Position numbers and translations under genes: made by a program
From: Carettochelys insculpta
Lineage: Eukaryota > Chordata > Testudines > Carettochelyidae
DNA length: 64,000 bases
Assembly (NCBI RefSeq): GCF_033958435.1
Contig: NC_134150.1
Location: 32,917,501 to 32,981,500 of the forward strand
Direction of reading: 5' to 3'
In this document: in pieces, positions 1 to 11,460 of the stretch
How positions within the stretch are numbered: position 1 is the stretch's first letter
Layout of the letters: each line of letters starts with the position of its first letter
Notes under the pieces: model-generated
Seen by the model: only the letters and a program-made list of their open reading frames with translations
The model's database searches: none
What the model was told of the DNA's origin: nothing

Positions 1-880
1 ACCTTCTACAACATCCTTTATCAGAAACAGAATGACTAATGTGAGACCACAGAGTCCTTCTGAAACTCTGGGGCTGTTTCATGTTTTCTCTAAACCTGTA
101 CACACTGCAATTACACTATTTTGTCCTGTTATAAGTTTTCATTTTGCACAATGAAGGCCTTTTTAATATTTATCAGCACGCTCCCTCTAACTCAATACAT
201 TTGTACTGCACAGAAATTGATTTTCAGGAAATATGTTTTGGATTTGTCGCATGCGTGTGAGGCTTAAGAAATGCATATTTGCATAGAAATAATCTTTAGT
301 GAGCTAAATTTTAAAGTATGCCAAATTTATAAATATCAAGACTGTAAAGACGTATTTTTTAGAAATAGATTTCGAGCACTGTTTATTTAAATTCCATTTT
401 CACATCTTTCTCACCAACACAGCCTTTGTTTTGGCTTGCTGTTTTTTAATGCATTTGTTTTCAGCATTCATGTTTTAGAGATTAAACATTTCCATTGTCT
501 TGTTTCAGAGTTTACGATTTGAAAATGAAACAAAGCAATATAGATGCTGTTGTTTCAAAAACCTTTCCATTTGGTTTGGGCCACGTAACCTTATTTTACC
601 AGCAAAACCTTCCCAATTCCTTTCTCCTGTCTCACGGGCAGGCGTTCACACATTATTTTTGCCTTTATACTCTCCCTTTTGCTTGGAGGGGTAAGGGGGA
701 GAGAGATGCCCTTAGCATACAAACCCCTACACAGCTTCACAGTTATTTTTATACATTTCTTTTGAAAGGGTACACAGAGCATATTGGATTTTCTGTGTCT
801 AATCTTCCGTAACAAAATAAACACTATCTCTGTTGTTAGCTTATGTAAGTTACTTTTTTTTATTATACACTCTGATGGCC
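1..880. other. AT-rich non-coding sequence, nothing identified
   Basis: Low-GC sequence with many short A and T runs. The open frames here (up to about 120 codons) have no recognisable domain and no convincing splice context. I see no repeat family I can name. Confidence 0.5.
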
Positions 881-1420
881 AGGGTTTGGATAGGTCAGGA
901 ACATGGGAAGTGCCTGAAATCCTATGCTTTTCCAGAACATGGAAAGGCAGGAGCATGGAGAGGAGGAACTACACACTTCGGACTCACCACTGAGGGGCAG
1001 CAAGCACAGAGATATCACTGGGGGCAGCTGCAGCAGGAAAACGGTGGCCAGTTGGGGACAGGGCTCTCCACCCTGCCAGCCACTGGACAGGATAAGTGCC
1101 CCCCTGTCTCAAACCCTCCTCACCCGTCCCTCTGCTGGCCTCGCACTGATGGCTTCTGGTACTGCAACAATCCCCACCCCCTGATGCTAGGGCTAGGAAC
1201 CCTGCCCCTCCCCACCCAGGATGCTTAGGCTGGGGCCAGAGAAGGCACCCCTCCATGCCCCCATCAGCTCATGCTAGAGTATGCTATCCTCCTCCCCCTA
1301 TGGGCTGACCTGGCCCATTCACTCCCCTGGTTCCCATCCACCCCAACCCAGAACTCAGGGTGGGGCTAGGAGGCGCAGCCTGTCTGCGTTCTCCAGGCAA
1401 CACTAGGTAAATCTGCAAGG
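881..1420. other. Isolated GC-rich block, unassigned
   Basis: Base composition changes sharply here from AT-rich to C/G-rich, with many CCC and GGG runs, then returns to AT-rich at about 1400. Overlapping open frames exist on both strands, as expected for GC-rich sequence with few stops, and none resembles a known protein. It is most likely the body of a decayed transposable element whose ends I could not define. A CpG-island-like promoter is less likely because CpG dinucleotides are few. Confidence 0.4.
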
Positions 1421-2514
1421 ATATGCATAAACATTGGTGTTGTGTTAATATAAAAATGTGGTTTCCTTTCCATGAGAAATACAAAACAAAATAATTTGAG
1501 CATCAGAGGATATTATTTGAACTCCCTTTTGGACCAGTTCAAATAGTGTAAACATTATGAGCCATACATCCACCCGCTCTGCAAGGCATAGTGTTTTGAA
1601 TCACCCATTATGGTATTTTGAATCATTCATTTTATTTGAAGACTACCTGAGGTTAGTATATCATTGCTGAAATACAGAGTTTCAGTGCTAGCCAACAGGC
1701 AGTGTTGAGCTTGAAGCTGGAGATGCTTACTCACAGGCTCATCCAACCCTGTGTAATTGTCTGTACATTTATTTTATTGTCAGAAACAAGCTGAATAAAC
1801 CATAGAACACATTAACTTCTTTATCACATTAATACTCACTCATATCTTATTTCCCAGTTGCAGTAACAAACCCATTCAAATCTTTCTCTCACAGGACAAT
1901 ATCTTTAATAGCTTCTGTGAGTTTCCTATTTTTGGCTGTTTCTGTATAAACAGGCTAATCTAATAGCATGCTGAACCATCTATACTTGGCAGAAATTCAG
2001 AAAATCACTCATTTCTATGGCAAGCTGGAATACTGGTGGGGGTGGAGAGTTATTTTTATTGTGGTAAGGTCTTTCTTAAAGTTGTCTTTTATAAATTTAA
2101 TATGACTGTCATTTGGGTTACTGCAACACCTTGCCTGAAAAGCATTTATTGCAGTAAGGTGCAAACAGAATAGAAAGCCATTATCCCATCACAATGCTGG
2201 TTGGAATTTATTTACCTAATACATTCAGGCTGTCTCTCTTAAAAATGTGGTAAGATCCAAACCTTAACTCCATTATACCTAGATATTTCAGGCAATCATA
2301 AAACAGTGATAGTTCAGGAGAAAGTATTGTTTGATTAAAGTTAGCAGACTATAAATCACCTGGATTGCATGATAGGAAGCCAAGGTCATGGGTCTGTGCC
2401 TTGCTACATTTTGAACTTCCTCACCTTCAGGTAAGAGTAGTAATACAAGTGTGAGAGGTGCTAAGGTAGGGTTAACAGACGTTTGTAAAACCAGGCTGTG
2501 TTTCAAGTAGTCTA
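1421..2514. other. AT-rich non-coding sequence
   Basis: No gene, structured RNA or named repeat recognised. The right-hand end leads into the old CR1 copy, and its true 5' limit may lie anywhere between about 2450 and 2520. Confidence 0.45.
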
Positions 2515-2639
2515 TTGCCCAAGCCGATTGTGAAGAGCTACAAAAGAAACTCTCAAAACTAGGTGACAGGGCAAGAAAATGGCAGATGAAACTGAATGTT
2601 GATAAATGCAAAGTAAGGCACATTGGAAAACACAATCCC

Positions 2640-2682
2640 AACTCTCTCTCTCCATATATGTAAAGGGAGAGAGAGAGAGAAT
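2640..2682. repeat. Short (CT)n / (GA)n simple repeat pair
   Basis: A CT run at about 2641-2652 is followed within 15 bases by a GA run at about 2666-2680, inside the old CR1. The two could pair as a small hairpin. Probably chance microsatellite growth within dead sequence. Confidence 0.6.
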
Positions 2683-3119
2683 GAATATGATGAGGTCTAA
2701 ATTAGGTGTTACCATTCAAGAATGAAATCTTGGAGTCATTGTGGATAGTTCTCTGAAAAAAAAATCCACTCTGTGCAGTGACACTCCATAAAGTGAAGAG
2801 GATGTTGGTAATCATTAAGAAAGGGATAGACTACATCTTATTGTTGCTATAGAAATCCATGACATGCCTTCATCTTGTCTCCTGCATGAGAATGTAATCA
2901 CCCCTTTGTACATTGGAACTGAAAAAGTTTAAGAAAAGGGCAACAAAAATTGTTGGGGTCTGGAATGGCTTCTTTATGAGGATAGCTTATTTTTTTCAGC
3001 TGGGAAAAGAGATGACTAAAGGGGGATATGATTGAGATCTATACAATTGTAACTGGGTTAGAGAAAATAGATAAGGAAGCAGAGGTGATTGGTACGACAA
3101 TTGCATCAAGTACACCAGG

Positions 3120-3370
3120 TAAGTTGCCCCGTCCCACCCTACCGCCTCCTCCCTCACCCCACCCATGCTACACCCCTGCCCACCTTTTCCCTCCTCCCCA
3201 CAGAGCAGCACAGCTTAGGAGTAGCACTTTTCACTGTGCTGCTGCACAGGAGGGGCAAGACTGCACCATACTCATCAGAAGGGGTGTTGCACTTATGGTG
3301 AATGTGAAGCGGTGATGTGGCCTCCTGTGCATCCCATCCCCCACACCCGATCCACTACCTTCTCACAACA
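3120..3370. other. C-rich insertion inside the old CR1
   Basis: Pyrimidine-rich, GC-rich sequence splits CR1-like sequence ending near 3090 from CR1-like sequence resuming near 3375. I could not define terminal inverted repeats or a target duplication. It may be a decayed non-autonomous DNA element. Confidence 0.4.
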
Positions 3371-3705
3371 CAAAAGCTAAGGGTCACATAGGCAGCAGGT
3401 TTCATACAAACATAAAGAAATATTTCTTCACACAACACAAAGTGAACCTGTGGAACTCCTTGCTAGAGGGTGTTGTGAAGGCCAAGACTGTAACAGGTTC
3501 AAAAAACAACTAGATACATTCGTGAAAGATAAGTTCTGCAATGGCTATTAGTCAGGATGGGCAGGGACAGTATCCATGGCCTCTGTCAGAAGCTGTGACA
3601 GGATGGATCGTTTTATCGTTCCTTCTGGGGCACGTGGCATTGACCATTGTCTGAAGACCAGATACTGGGATAGACCGACCTTTGGTCTGACCTTTTGTAA
3701 TGATG

Positions 3706-5224
3706 ACGGATGCTACAGAAATTAAAATTTTGATGATTTTATGGTTGTTTTACATTCCATATCTGCTGTAAAATGTTCAAAGTGGAGTGGTTTGTTTACT
3801 TGAAGGCATTTATCAGTACATTGGACTTTGTTTATTAGACTGATGTTTGTAACTGCTCATTTGGACAGAAAAAGCCGATTAAATTAAATCACCCACAAAA
3901 CAAACAGGCTTCTGACCTTAGCCAGACTGCTATCCAGAAGTTACCCACTATTGGTCCATAGTCAAACAATTCTTATACATATCAGTCTGTGAAGCTCAAA
4001 AGTTGTTCTTTCTTTTAATTTCCTCATCTGTTCCCTTAAACTCAATCCTTAATAATATTTTAATAAGTAGGGCCAAAGTTATCCCTGCTGCACCTCCACT
4101 GAGGTCAATGGGGATATTCATACGCTTAAAGTTAAGAACATGATAAAGTGCTGTGCTTTGGATCAGGGCCTAAAAGTTTTGGCACAGGGAAATCTGCCAC
4201 CTATTTACAGTGGTGGTGAAAGATAATAAGTGAAGTAAAAGTCCCTTTAATTGCACTGCAGCAATTTGGGAATTTTGCTCTGCTTCTCGATAAGAGGAGT
4301 TTCATTATAATGTAGAATTCTGTATGGTTGCTTACCATTATTTTTAAATACACAAAACCATTAAGACAGATCACTTGTTCAAAATAAATTAAGTGAGAAC
4401 AGCTTTGTTTCATTTATAAAACAGGAGAGATACCAGTATATCTGGTTTATTGTTATTCCCACCTGTAATAGAAATTAAAAAAAAAAAAACCTCTTAAGCC
4501 AAGCAGGTATTTATGTACACAAATGATAAACCTTTAAAATAAGCAATATTGATTTCTAACTATAATTATGGTGGCTCGACAGGGCATTGCTCTGACTACA
4601 GTTTTCATTAAGGAAACAGTCTGAGCATTTTGGTTATGGAACACAGGCTTCCTTTACTGATGATTTCTTATTCTAGTCTGTGAAAGAAGAAAGAAAGTAA
4701 GCAGATAATTTCTTTGTTCATTTTATTCCTGATTCTCTAAGAAAACTTGGCATCAACTGGAACATACTGTAGAATGCGAGCTGTTCTGTTCCAAATGCAT
4801 CAAATGCAGATTTGGGACTATTACTTTTCCACTAGAATGGGCTTGAACATGGGTCTCCTGAGGAATGTGTGTAAGGCCTTATTCTGCAATATTTACAACC
4901 GTTTTCTCGTAACCAAGGGGAAGTCAAAGAAAAATGACATCTGAGTTGACTGGAGAACCCCACAGTCTATTAGCAGCTTGACCTTTAGAGAGCCCTAGAG
5001 GGAGTTCACAGTCCCCAGCCCAGCATACAGCAGAGCCTGAAACAGAATGACATGTCACAGTTGCAACATGCTTTGTATCATACTGTGCAATCAGCGGGTT
5101 TCTAGGATTTAATGTTGAGGGTGAGAAAGCATGTGTTTATTTTCCCATCCAGTTGCAGGAATATTTCAATTAGTGAGCTTCAGATGAAGAAGCAATTAGT
5201 ACACAAATCTTCAAATCATGCTGC
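3706..5224. other. AT-rich sequence with one probable old interspersed repeat
   Basis: Mostly unassigned. At about 4070-4175 there is a segment with the phrases 'GAGGTCAATGGGGAT' and 'CTTAAAGTTAAG', bounded by GGGCC-type ends. This resembles an old palindromic DNA-transposon repeat that I know as common in sauropsid genomes but cannot name. A run of 12 A's lies near 4478-4490. Confidence 0.4.
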
Positions 5225-5460
5225 TTCAGGCTGTGATCTCATCAGATCTCATAAGTCAAGCATGGCTTGGCTTGGTCAGTACTTGGTCAGGCAACCTCAG
5301 TGGCATACTTGGGTGCTACTTTCTGTCATCTTAGTGATTCAGTGTGTTACAATCTGCTCTCTTGATATTGCAGTGAGGCAGTGGCCCAGCATGTGGCATG
5401 GGAGAATTGTGCAGTCTGGCAAATGAGATGTAAAACTTAGGGTTTCTGTTCTACACCTGT
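5225..5460 (+). mobile_element. 5S rRNA-derived SINE (SINE3/AmnSINE type)
   Basis: From about 5233 to 5325 the sequence aligns with vertebrate 5S rRNA: 'GATCTCATCAGATCTCATAA' corresponds to the 5S GATCTCGTCTGATCTC segment, and 'GGTCAGTACTTGG' corresponds to the 5S internal-promoter C box, with 'GGGTGCTA' near the 5S 3' end. Downstream, 'GGCAAATGAGATGTAAAAC' at about 5418-5437 resembles the LINE-derived 3' part of 5S SINEs (the dGAGATGTaAAAC motif before a 'GTCCTG' segment). A simple 5S pseudogene would not carry this tail, so I favour a SINE. It is clearly old: many substitutions, and no active promoter is implied. Confidence 0.7.
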
Positions 5461-6162
5461 GCAAAGTGGGTTTAAAATGCTGCCGAATCAGAAATGTACC
5501 ATTTGACATCTACAGTGCACTCCACCATGCAGAGGTGTAAATGGCTGTACTGTTTGAGGTGTAGGGAAAAGACCAGTCCTCATTTTGAATGGATACTAAG
5601 GATTCTGTACAATTTTTTTCAAGTATATAGATATTAACTCTGGCTAAATTTCAACTGGGTCATCGCATTCTCCCTACTTAAAATTCTCCAGTAGTTTCAA
5701 ATAGATACAGTAAGCAGTAATCAGCTGTTGTGTAGTATCATTGTGAAGACTGAGCTTCACTGTGGTAGGGAGCGTAACAGTATTCTCACATCCCAAATGA
5801 CAGTGGGTGTGTAGATTTTGCACCTACTCAGTAATTTGAGGTCACTGTTTTAAGCCAATAACTCAATAGACATGTTATGTCTTCCAAGAATAAAGTTGTA
5901 AACAGGCTCCTTTCTAAGAAAAGCTCCCAAAGAGCCTAATACACATGCATACAAAATTTGTTTGTTTGCTTTAGCAAATGGTTCTAATTTTCCACCTGCC
6001 ATCAGTCAGTTATGGGAACACTTATTGAATTTAGACATCTGCAGTAACAGCTAACTCTGTTTGACTATGGACCAATGGTGGGTAATTTCTGGATGAAGGA
6101 GGAGGACTGGTCAGATGAGTGATGATGCGCTGAACATGAAACAACAATATGAATGAAATCTG
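5461..6162. other. Unassigned sequence
   Basis: No gene or named repeat recognised; moderately AT-rich with short open frames only. The SINE tail may extend a little into the left end. Confidence 0.4.
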
Positions 6163-6625
6163 ATGCCAGTGTGCCTAAATGATAAAAGATGCCAGCTCGG
6201 AAGTCACCTGGATAAACAAGGTCTGCAACACCAACTGAGTAATCAGGGTTGGGTTGATAAGTTGGCTACTGAAAGAAAATTACAACTGACACATGTGCTA
6301 TCAGTTGGAATGTGGAACATCCAAACACTGTGGGCAACTGGAAAATTAGATCTGCTTCAGAAAGAGATGAACAGCTATTCGGTCATATGTTCAGAATGAG
6401 TGATGAACAAAAAATCAAGACACTGGTATTCAACATGATGGACAGTTTGAATAAGAGAGGCAGACCTCACAGAGAATGGGTAGATGATACAGTAGATTGG
6501 TGTGGAGCTAATCTACAGAAACTAAGCCAATCTGCATTGGATAGGGAAAGATGGAAGGAAATAGTGAGGGAGGCATCAGACGCCAAGGCCCTGAGCCCAT
6601 GGTGGTTGTTGATGATGCATAACAG
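6163..6625 (+). mobile_element. Internally deleted RTE-like LINE fragment
   Basis: Two pieces of a non-LTR element are joined. At about 6300-6395 the translation reads like the start of an APE-type endonuclease ('WNIQTLWATGKLDLLQKEM'). Shortly after, in another frame at about 6390-6600, it reads like the far C-terminus of a reverse transcriptase ('GRPHREWVDD', then a 'ALDRERWKEIV' segment). Nearly the whole endonuclease and RT lie missing between them. The 3' end closes with a short TGATGATG run, as RTE-clade elements often do. A second copy of the same 3' end lies at 41818-42026. Clade assignment is by memory of these motifs; the LINE identity is firmer than 'RTE'. Confidence 0.6.
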
Positions 6626-9490
6626 CTCTTTGAATCTGTACAGTAGGTTTTCACTTGAATTTCTGCATCAAAGTGACTGTGCCTACTCTTGGTGATAGTG
6701 AAAACATTATATACTTGACTGAGCCCAAAATTTGGCCCACTTCCAGGAGCAGGGTATTCAAGCATCTTTTGTGCCTCCTCCCTCTCCCCCCAGTGCACTG
6801 CTGGATGCTGTCTGGTCCAAAAACTAGATCTAAAACTTCCTGGTTTTGTTAATGAAAATTTAAAGTAGAGCTGCAGCCTGTGAGTGTGAGGCACAATATT
6901 GCTGATTTCTGAGCTCTAGATACGATCAAGCTCCACTTTCTGTCCATATTTCAGTGGTGTAATACAGTACCTGACTTTTCTGTGTAGCTGTATTAATTGT
7001 CATTGACTATAATGGAATATGAATAGCGCAGCCACTTGACACCTACTTAATGGGTTTGACTTTTCAGTGATGCTAGGAGTGTAGAGCTAGAGAGGGGAAA
7101 AGGGGGTAGAGGAGAGATAAGAGCTTTTCCATTCCTTGAAATGGACTAAAGGTTCTGTGCTTTCGAGTGGTACTTGGGACGTTCTCCATTTACATCAAGC
7201 CATGTTAAAACCGTAAGCGATTGGGAAATTTCCATCAGAACAGTTCATTAGAACATGCCGTCTATCCTTTTGATCTCTCTGTATCATGCTGAAGTTAATG
7301 AGAGCCATAGAAACAATGAATATCTAATTTTTGTGACATTTCAAGAAGAAATGTTGACAATTACACTTACCCCCTAGATACAACACTTCAAAGTGCAATA
7401 TAAATACCCCTTAGAAGGGGGCGGGGGATTAATCTCCTCATTTTTAAAGAACCACATTGTCCCATTGGGATCTGTGGAGATTTTGTAGTCTAGGGCTATC
7501 CTGCGCAAACACTGTATGCCACTATTAGCAAAGATGCAGTGCCTTCTCCTCTATACGTATAGCTATCTTTGTTACCCATTGTGGACGGGGAAGGTGGGAA
7601 ATAGTCCTGACCTTTCACCTCCTCACCCACTAATGTTGAATTCCTGGCACCTGTAAGCACATGGGCTGCTGCTGGTGAAGGGGAAAGAGGAGATAAAGAA
7701 GGGGAAGAGGGAGCGCCTTTAAAACTCTCCATGCTCTGCACATCAGTACAGAGGGAGCACATTTGGACTGATGATGCACAAGGGTCTCGTTCAGTATATA
7801 TTATTGTGTGCCAAGTGATTTGCTCTATAGTTTGCCTTTAGATATTTCTAAAAATAATCCCAAAAGCCAGATTTGAAACCAAACAAAAAGGGAGACAGAA
7901 AACCTGACGAACTCAGTTAATTTGTTAATCTTAAAACATGACACAAAACAGGCATGCAGTATAGTGGGTTTAGATGATATATCAAATACCTGCTGGAAGT
8001 GACAAGAAAGGAGGAGGAAAAGGTCTCTGTTAGAAGGTTCATGTTTGGCAAACACCTGTCAACTTTTAAGAAGACAGAAAAAATGGGAGTCTATGTTGCT
8101 TTAAGGACTGTATCTGTGAACAGCTATTTTACTGCTTTAGATGGTGGTGGTGGTGGGGAGGGGGGTTTTCTGAGTAAAATGGCTGTCCTATGGGCAAAGC
8201 TTACTGAAATTGATTCTCAAAGTTTCTTTTATTTTGCTCATTCTAAGTTTTACCAGTGGGTTACTGTTAAAAACTATGAAACAGAGGAAAATGCAAAACA
8301 GCAACGTTAAGGAACAGATGCAAATATGACAATAGAATGTATCTTTTAAAATGAAAGATCTCTTTTTTTAATTAGAGGCTTGGAAGGACATACCCTTTAA
8401 TTGCCGCGCTTGTCATTTCTGGGCCATCAATATCTTTGCTTCCTTCATTAATAAACGGGAAAGTCAAGTAGGAAAGCTGCTGGAGTATAATTTTTTCCCC
8501 CTAAGCTCTACTTAATCAACAGCAGACTTGATCAAACAGTAAAAAGGAAATGTAAATCAGTTGCATTAATTCTGTTGGCAATAAATAGAAAGAAGAAAGC
8601 TAAACATGAAAGAATGTTCATTTTGCTGTAGATATCTGGGGTAGGACTGAATGAGAGAAATAGGTGGTTAAACGGTCTTTTACATTGTGAGTGACTAGGG
8701 GAATGCTGGGGTTTATGTATGGATTAGCCCAGTGATAGACCCTGAGTAGCAAAAGACGATGACTAATTACCTGACAAAGCAGCTCTCCGTTCAACTTGGT
8801 CATTGAAATTAATTTCTGTTTTCATGACTGGCGGAAAGCAGCTGCAGAAATTTCTGTTCAATACTCAGATTAACTAGGAGACTGAATTATTTTTTGCACA
8901 TACAGTATTAGAGGAGTGAGTTACTAAATTGGCCTTGTAAGCAAGGATTATTCTGCCTTTTTTGTCAGGAGCTCATGCCCCTTGAAATCAGGGAATAAAA
9001 ACAGTGCCATAGTAATCTATTTGCCAGTGATTTGAACTCTGTCGGATAATTAATATCTTAACATTTCCTTGAATCCCAGTTGAAGAATATCTGCAACCCA
9101 TGCCTGCTACAGTGAGTAAAGATTTATACAATTTATTCCACACCTCATAACGTATACAGGCTGCTAAACTCACTCTTATGTTTGGTGGAACTATACCAAG
9201 GGATTAGTTTGGCCCACCACATAGGCAAGTTTGCATAGCTTCTGGTACGGTACATTAGACTGCCTATTTCACATTGATGAAAGGGATCAAGATGGCCAGT
9301 CTGTGTTATTAATTACTTAATAGTTCAATGTGAATCATATTATTGAGTTAGAAGAGAGGAGAAGCTGAGGAACCCTGCCATCTACAAGCAGCCTAGAGCA
9401 ATATTTTTAAAAAGAAAAATAAATCTTCTCATATACAATAATTGCTATATATGCTCTAAAAATCAGCAAAGTTGCCAGTTTTTAAATCAG
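6626..9490. other. Unassigned AT-rich sequence
   Basis: No gene or named repeat recognised over 2.9 kb, apart from the short G-rich tract annotated separately. Open frames are short and lack domains. Confidence 0.4.
8143..8167 (+). repeat. G-rich tract, G-quadruplex-capable
   Basis: Repeated GGT units run directly into GGGG and GGGGGG blocks within about 25 bases. At least four runs of two or more G's with one- or two-base loops are present, which is enough for a two-tetrad quadruplex. No gene context suggests a role. Confidence 0.6.
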
Positions 9491-9933
9491 TTAGGCCATT
9501 TCTACCCAGGCCACTTACAGGGAGCGAAAGATCCTAATGAGGCATGGATGCAAATTCCCCGCACCTCATTAGCATAACGTCACATGAGTTGGAGTCCGGA
9601 AGGCCGTTCTTCCAGACTCAAAAACGCCATGTAGAAGCGTGCCCGCCAGTGGGGCTTCCGGAAGGAAGTCCTTCTTCTGGAGGCCCCTTCTTCCTGAAAA
9701 GTTTTAGGAAGAAGGGGACTCTGGAAGGAGGACTTCCTTCTGGAATTACCCCCCCAGGGCCGCGCTTCTACATGGCGTTTTGGAGTCTGGAAAAACGGTC
9801 TTCCATACTCCAAATCACGTGACATTATGCTAGTGAGGCGTGGGAAATTTGCATCCACGCCTCATTAGCATCTTTCGCTCCCTGTATTAGCATGCAACTT
9901 CCAAAGGAAGTGGCCTGTGTAGAAACGGCCTTA
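9491..9933. mobile_element. Foldback MITE (437 bp) with TTA target duplication
   Basis: The element at 9494-9930 begins GGCCATTTCTACCCAGGCCA and ends as its near reverse complement (TGGCCTGTGTAGAAACGGCC). It is flanked on both sides by TTA (9491-9493 and 9931-9933). The arms extend inward for nearly the whole length, including a palindromic CTAATGAGG...CCTCATTAG core at 9534-9572 and again near 9829-9869. A 3-bp TTA duplication with long inverted repeats fits a non-autonomous PIF/Harbinger-type element. No transposase is encoded. Two 92-codon frames, one per strand, are a by-product of the palindrome and share similar N-termini. Confidence 0.8.
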
Positions 9934-10270
9934 GTGTCTCACCAGAGCCTCTTTCACTATATAGTGAAATCTTTATCCCACTGAAGTTATCGGCAAAACT
10001 CCCAGAGCCTTTTGACTTCTGTAAACTTTTGATCATCTTCTATATTTTCAGTGAGGTAGAAAAAGGAGTGTCTATACAAAAAACTAAACCATGAACATAT
10101 GAAGAAATCAGTTGTATTAAAATATAAAATAAATATTCATAAGTACATTTTTACAACCTTCTCTCAATATTTAATGCCACTTTTTGTTTTGTTTTGTAAA
10201 TTGTTATTTCATATCCTTTTCCTGTGTACTGTCTTTAAAAGGTCATTTGGCAGTAATAAAATAACTGTAA

Positions 10271-11264
10271 GCCTGTGGTCTACACTAGAGTTTTGTCACC
10301 AAAACTCATGGCGTGTCTACACACAGAATGCATTTTGTCGACAGTCTGTTGATGAAACTCAGCACTTTACCTGACAGTGTTTTGCCTCTCCATGGGGAGG
10401 AATAACACTTCTCTCCACAGATTACTGTCGACAAAACAGCAGTGTAGACGCTAGGAGGGGGAGAGGGGGCATTTGTCAACAGAGAGGTCCTCTATGGCAC
10501 CAGCCAGATGGATCCAGGAGGCGCCCTCTCCACCTCAATCAAGGCTCTATGACCTGTGCCTCTGTCTACCCTTAAAGGCGCAGGGAGCCCAGGAAGCTGC
10601 ATAGTAGCCAGCAGAAAGTGTGCAGGCACCATAGGCTGCATGCTGTCAGTAGGGACACCTCGCCAGCCCAAACCAGAGGTGGCCAGGTAGGCACAGACCC
10701 CCCGGACCTCCAGGGGACCCTTTGGAGGAATTGCAAGACCCACTTCAAGGCCAAAATAGTGGGCCCGTGGTCCGGCCCTGAAATCCAGAACCTTGTGGCG
10801 TAGTGGTGTATGGGTTGCCAGAATAGGTGGGTGACAGCTGTGGCAATGATGGGGAGCAGCTCCTACAGCTCTGCGTAGGTCCAGGGCATGGCCGGGAGCT
10901 AGTCTGGCTACATGGCTAAGTGCACAGTATGGGGTCTCCCTGAGGCCACTTGTGCTCCCTGCACAGGCTATACTGTCCGTTGTGGGCTTGCAAAGCCTGT
11001 TGGGTGCAGGGAACACATGTTTGGTGGGGTGCCCTTTAAGGGCTCCTGGAAGGACTTGCTGGCCATGAGACCCTGTCTGCGGACTTCTGGGGCCCATTCT
11101 GGCTAGAGAGTGGCCAGGGCATCTGGCCATTCTCTACTAAGAAAGCAGATAGCTATTTCTATCTGCTTTGGTGTGGGGCCGCAGTTTGTTGACAGAAGTT
11201 TTGCTGTAAGATACCTTGTGACAGTGACTTCTGTTGACAGATTTCTGTAGTCTAGATGTAGGCG
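10271..11264. mobile_element. Large degenerate foldback DNA element (about 1 kb)
   Basis: The left end (GCCTGTGGTCTACACTAGAG) and right end (complement of CTACGCCTACATCTAGAC) form imperfect terminal inverted repeats continuing into matching TTTTGTC / TGTTGACAG arms. An inner inverted pair, GGCGTGTCTACAC at about 10310 and GTGTAGACGCTAGG at about 10443, flanks a 130-bp hairpin with TTTTGTCGACAG arms. The interior at 10490-11130 is GC-rich and open for 212 codons on the minus strand, but it looks like compositionally biased filler rather than a protein. The layout (outer and inner TCTACAC pairs plus GC-rich body) matches the elements at 20370 and 44683. Confidence 0.65.
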
Positions 11265-11387
11265 TAGATTTTAACTCATTACATCTTATTCCTGTGTGTA
11301 TGTGCATAGTTATATCTCATTACTTTTGTCACTAAAATAATTTTATTTCTTTTAGCGGTGTTAAACTTGTACAGTTGTGGAAGAGTG

Positions 11388-11460
11388 GGTTGGATTTTAT
11401 TCTGGTTTGTCTCTTGAGGTCCCTTCCAGTCCTAGTGTTTTATGATTCTATGATTCTATG
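11388..11460 (+). mobile_element. CR1 3' terminus with ATTCTATG tail
   Basis: 'TCTTGAGGTCCCTTCCAGTC' followed by 'TATGATTCTATGATTCTATG' is the diagnostic 3' end of amniote CR1 LINEs on the plus strand. Only about 70 bp remain, so this is a severely 5'-truncated insertion. A SINE with a CR1-derived tail would look the same over such a short stretch. Confidence 0.85.

Larger units (their letters stand above)
2515..3705 (+). mobile_element. Old, degenerate CR1-type LINE, 3' half, interrupted
   Basis: On the plus strand, sequence near 2555-2610 decodes to the CR1 reverse-transcriptase segment around 'W-x-M-K-L-N-x-D-K-C', followed near 2715-2745 by the 'LGVIVD' segment. The frame is broken by many indels. 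The 3' part at 3390-3705 matches the CR1 C-terminal and 3' UTR pattern (kyFfT-type segment, 'VEAKTVNRFKKQL'-like segment, then 'GGTCTGACCTTTTGTAATG'). A C-rich stretch at about 3120-3370 does not fit CR1 and looks inserted. The copy is 5'-truncated, as usual for CR1, and old enough that no useful open frame remains. Family assignment is solid; the exact ends are approximate. Confidence 0.8.

Noticed and set aside
5233..5325. Functional 5S rRNA gene
   Set aside because: Too many substitutions relative to vertebrate 5S, no T-run terminator in the right place, and a SINE-like tail follows.
10492..11130. 212-codon open frame on the minus strand
   Set aside because: It lies wholly inside the GC-rich body of a foldback element, overlaps open frames in other phases, has no domain, and the related elements at 20370 and 44683 do not preserve it.
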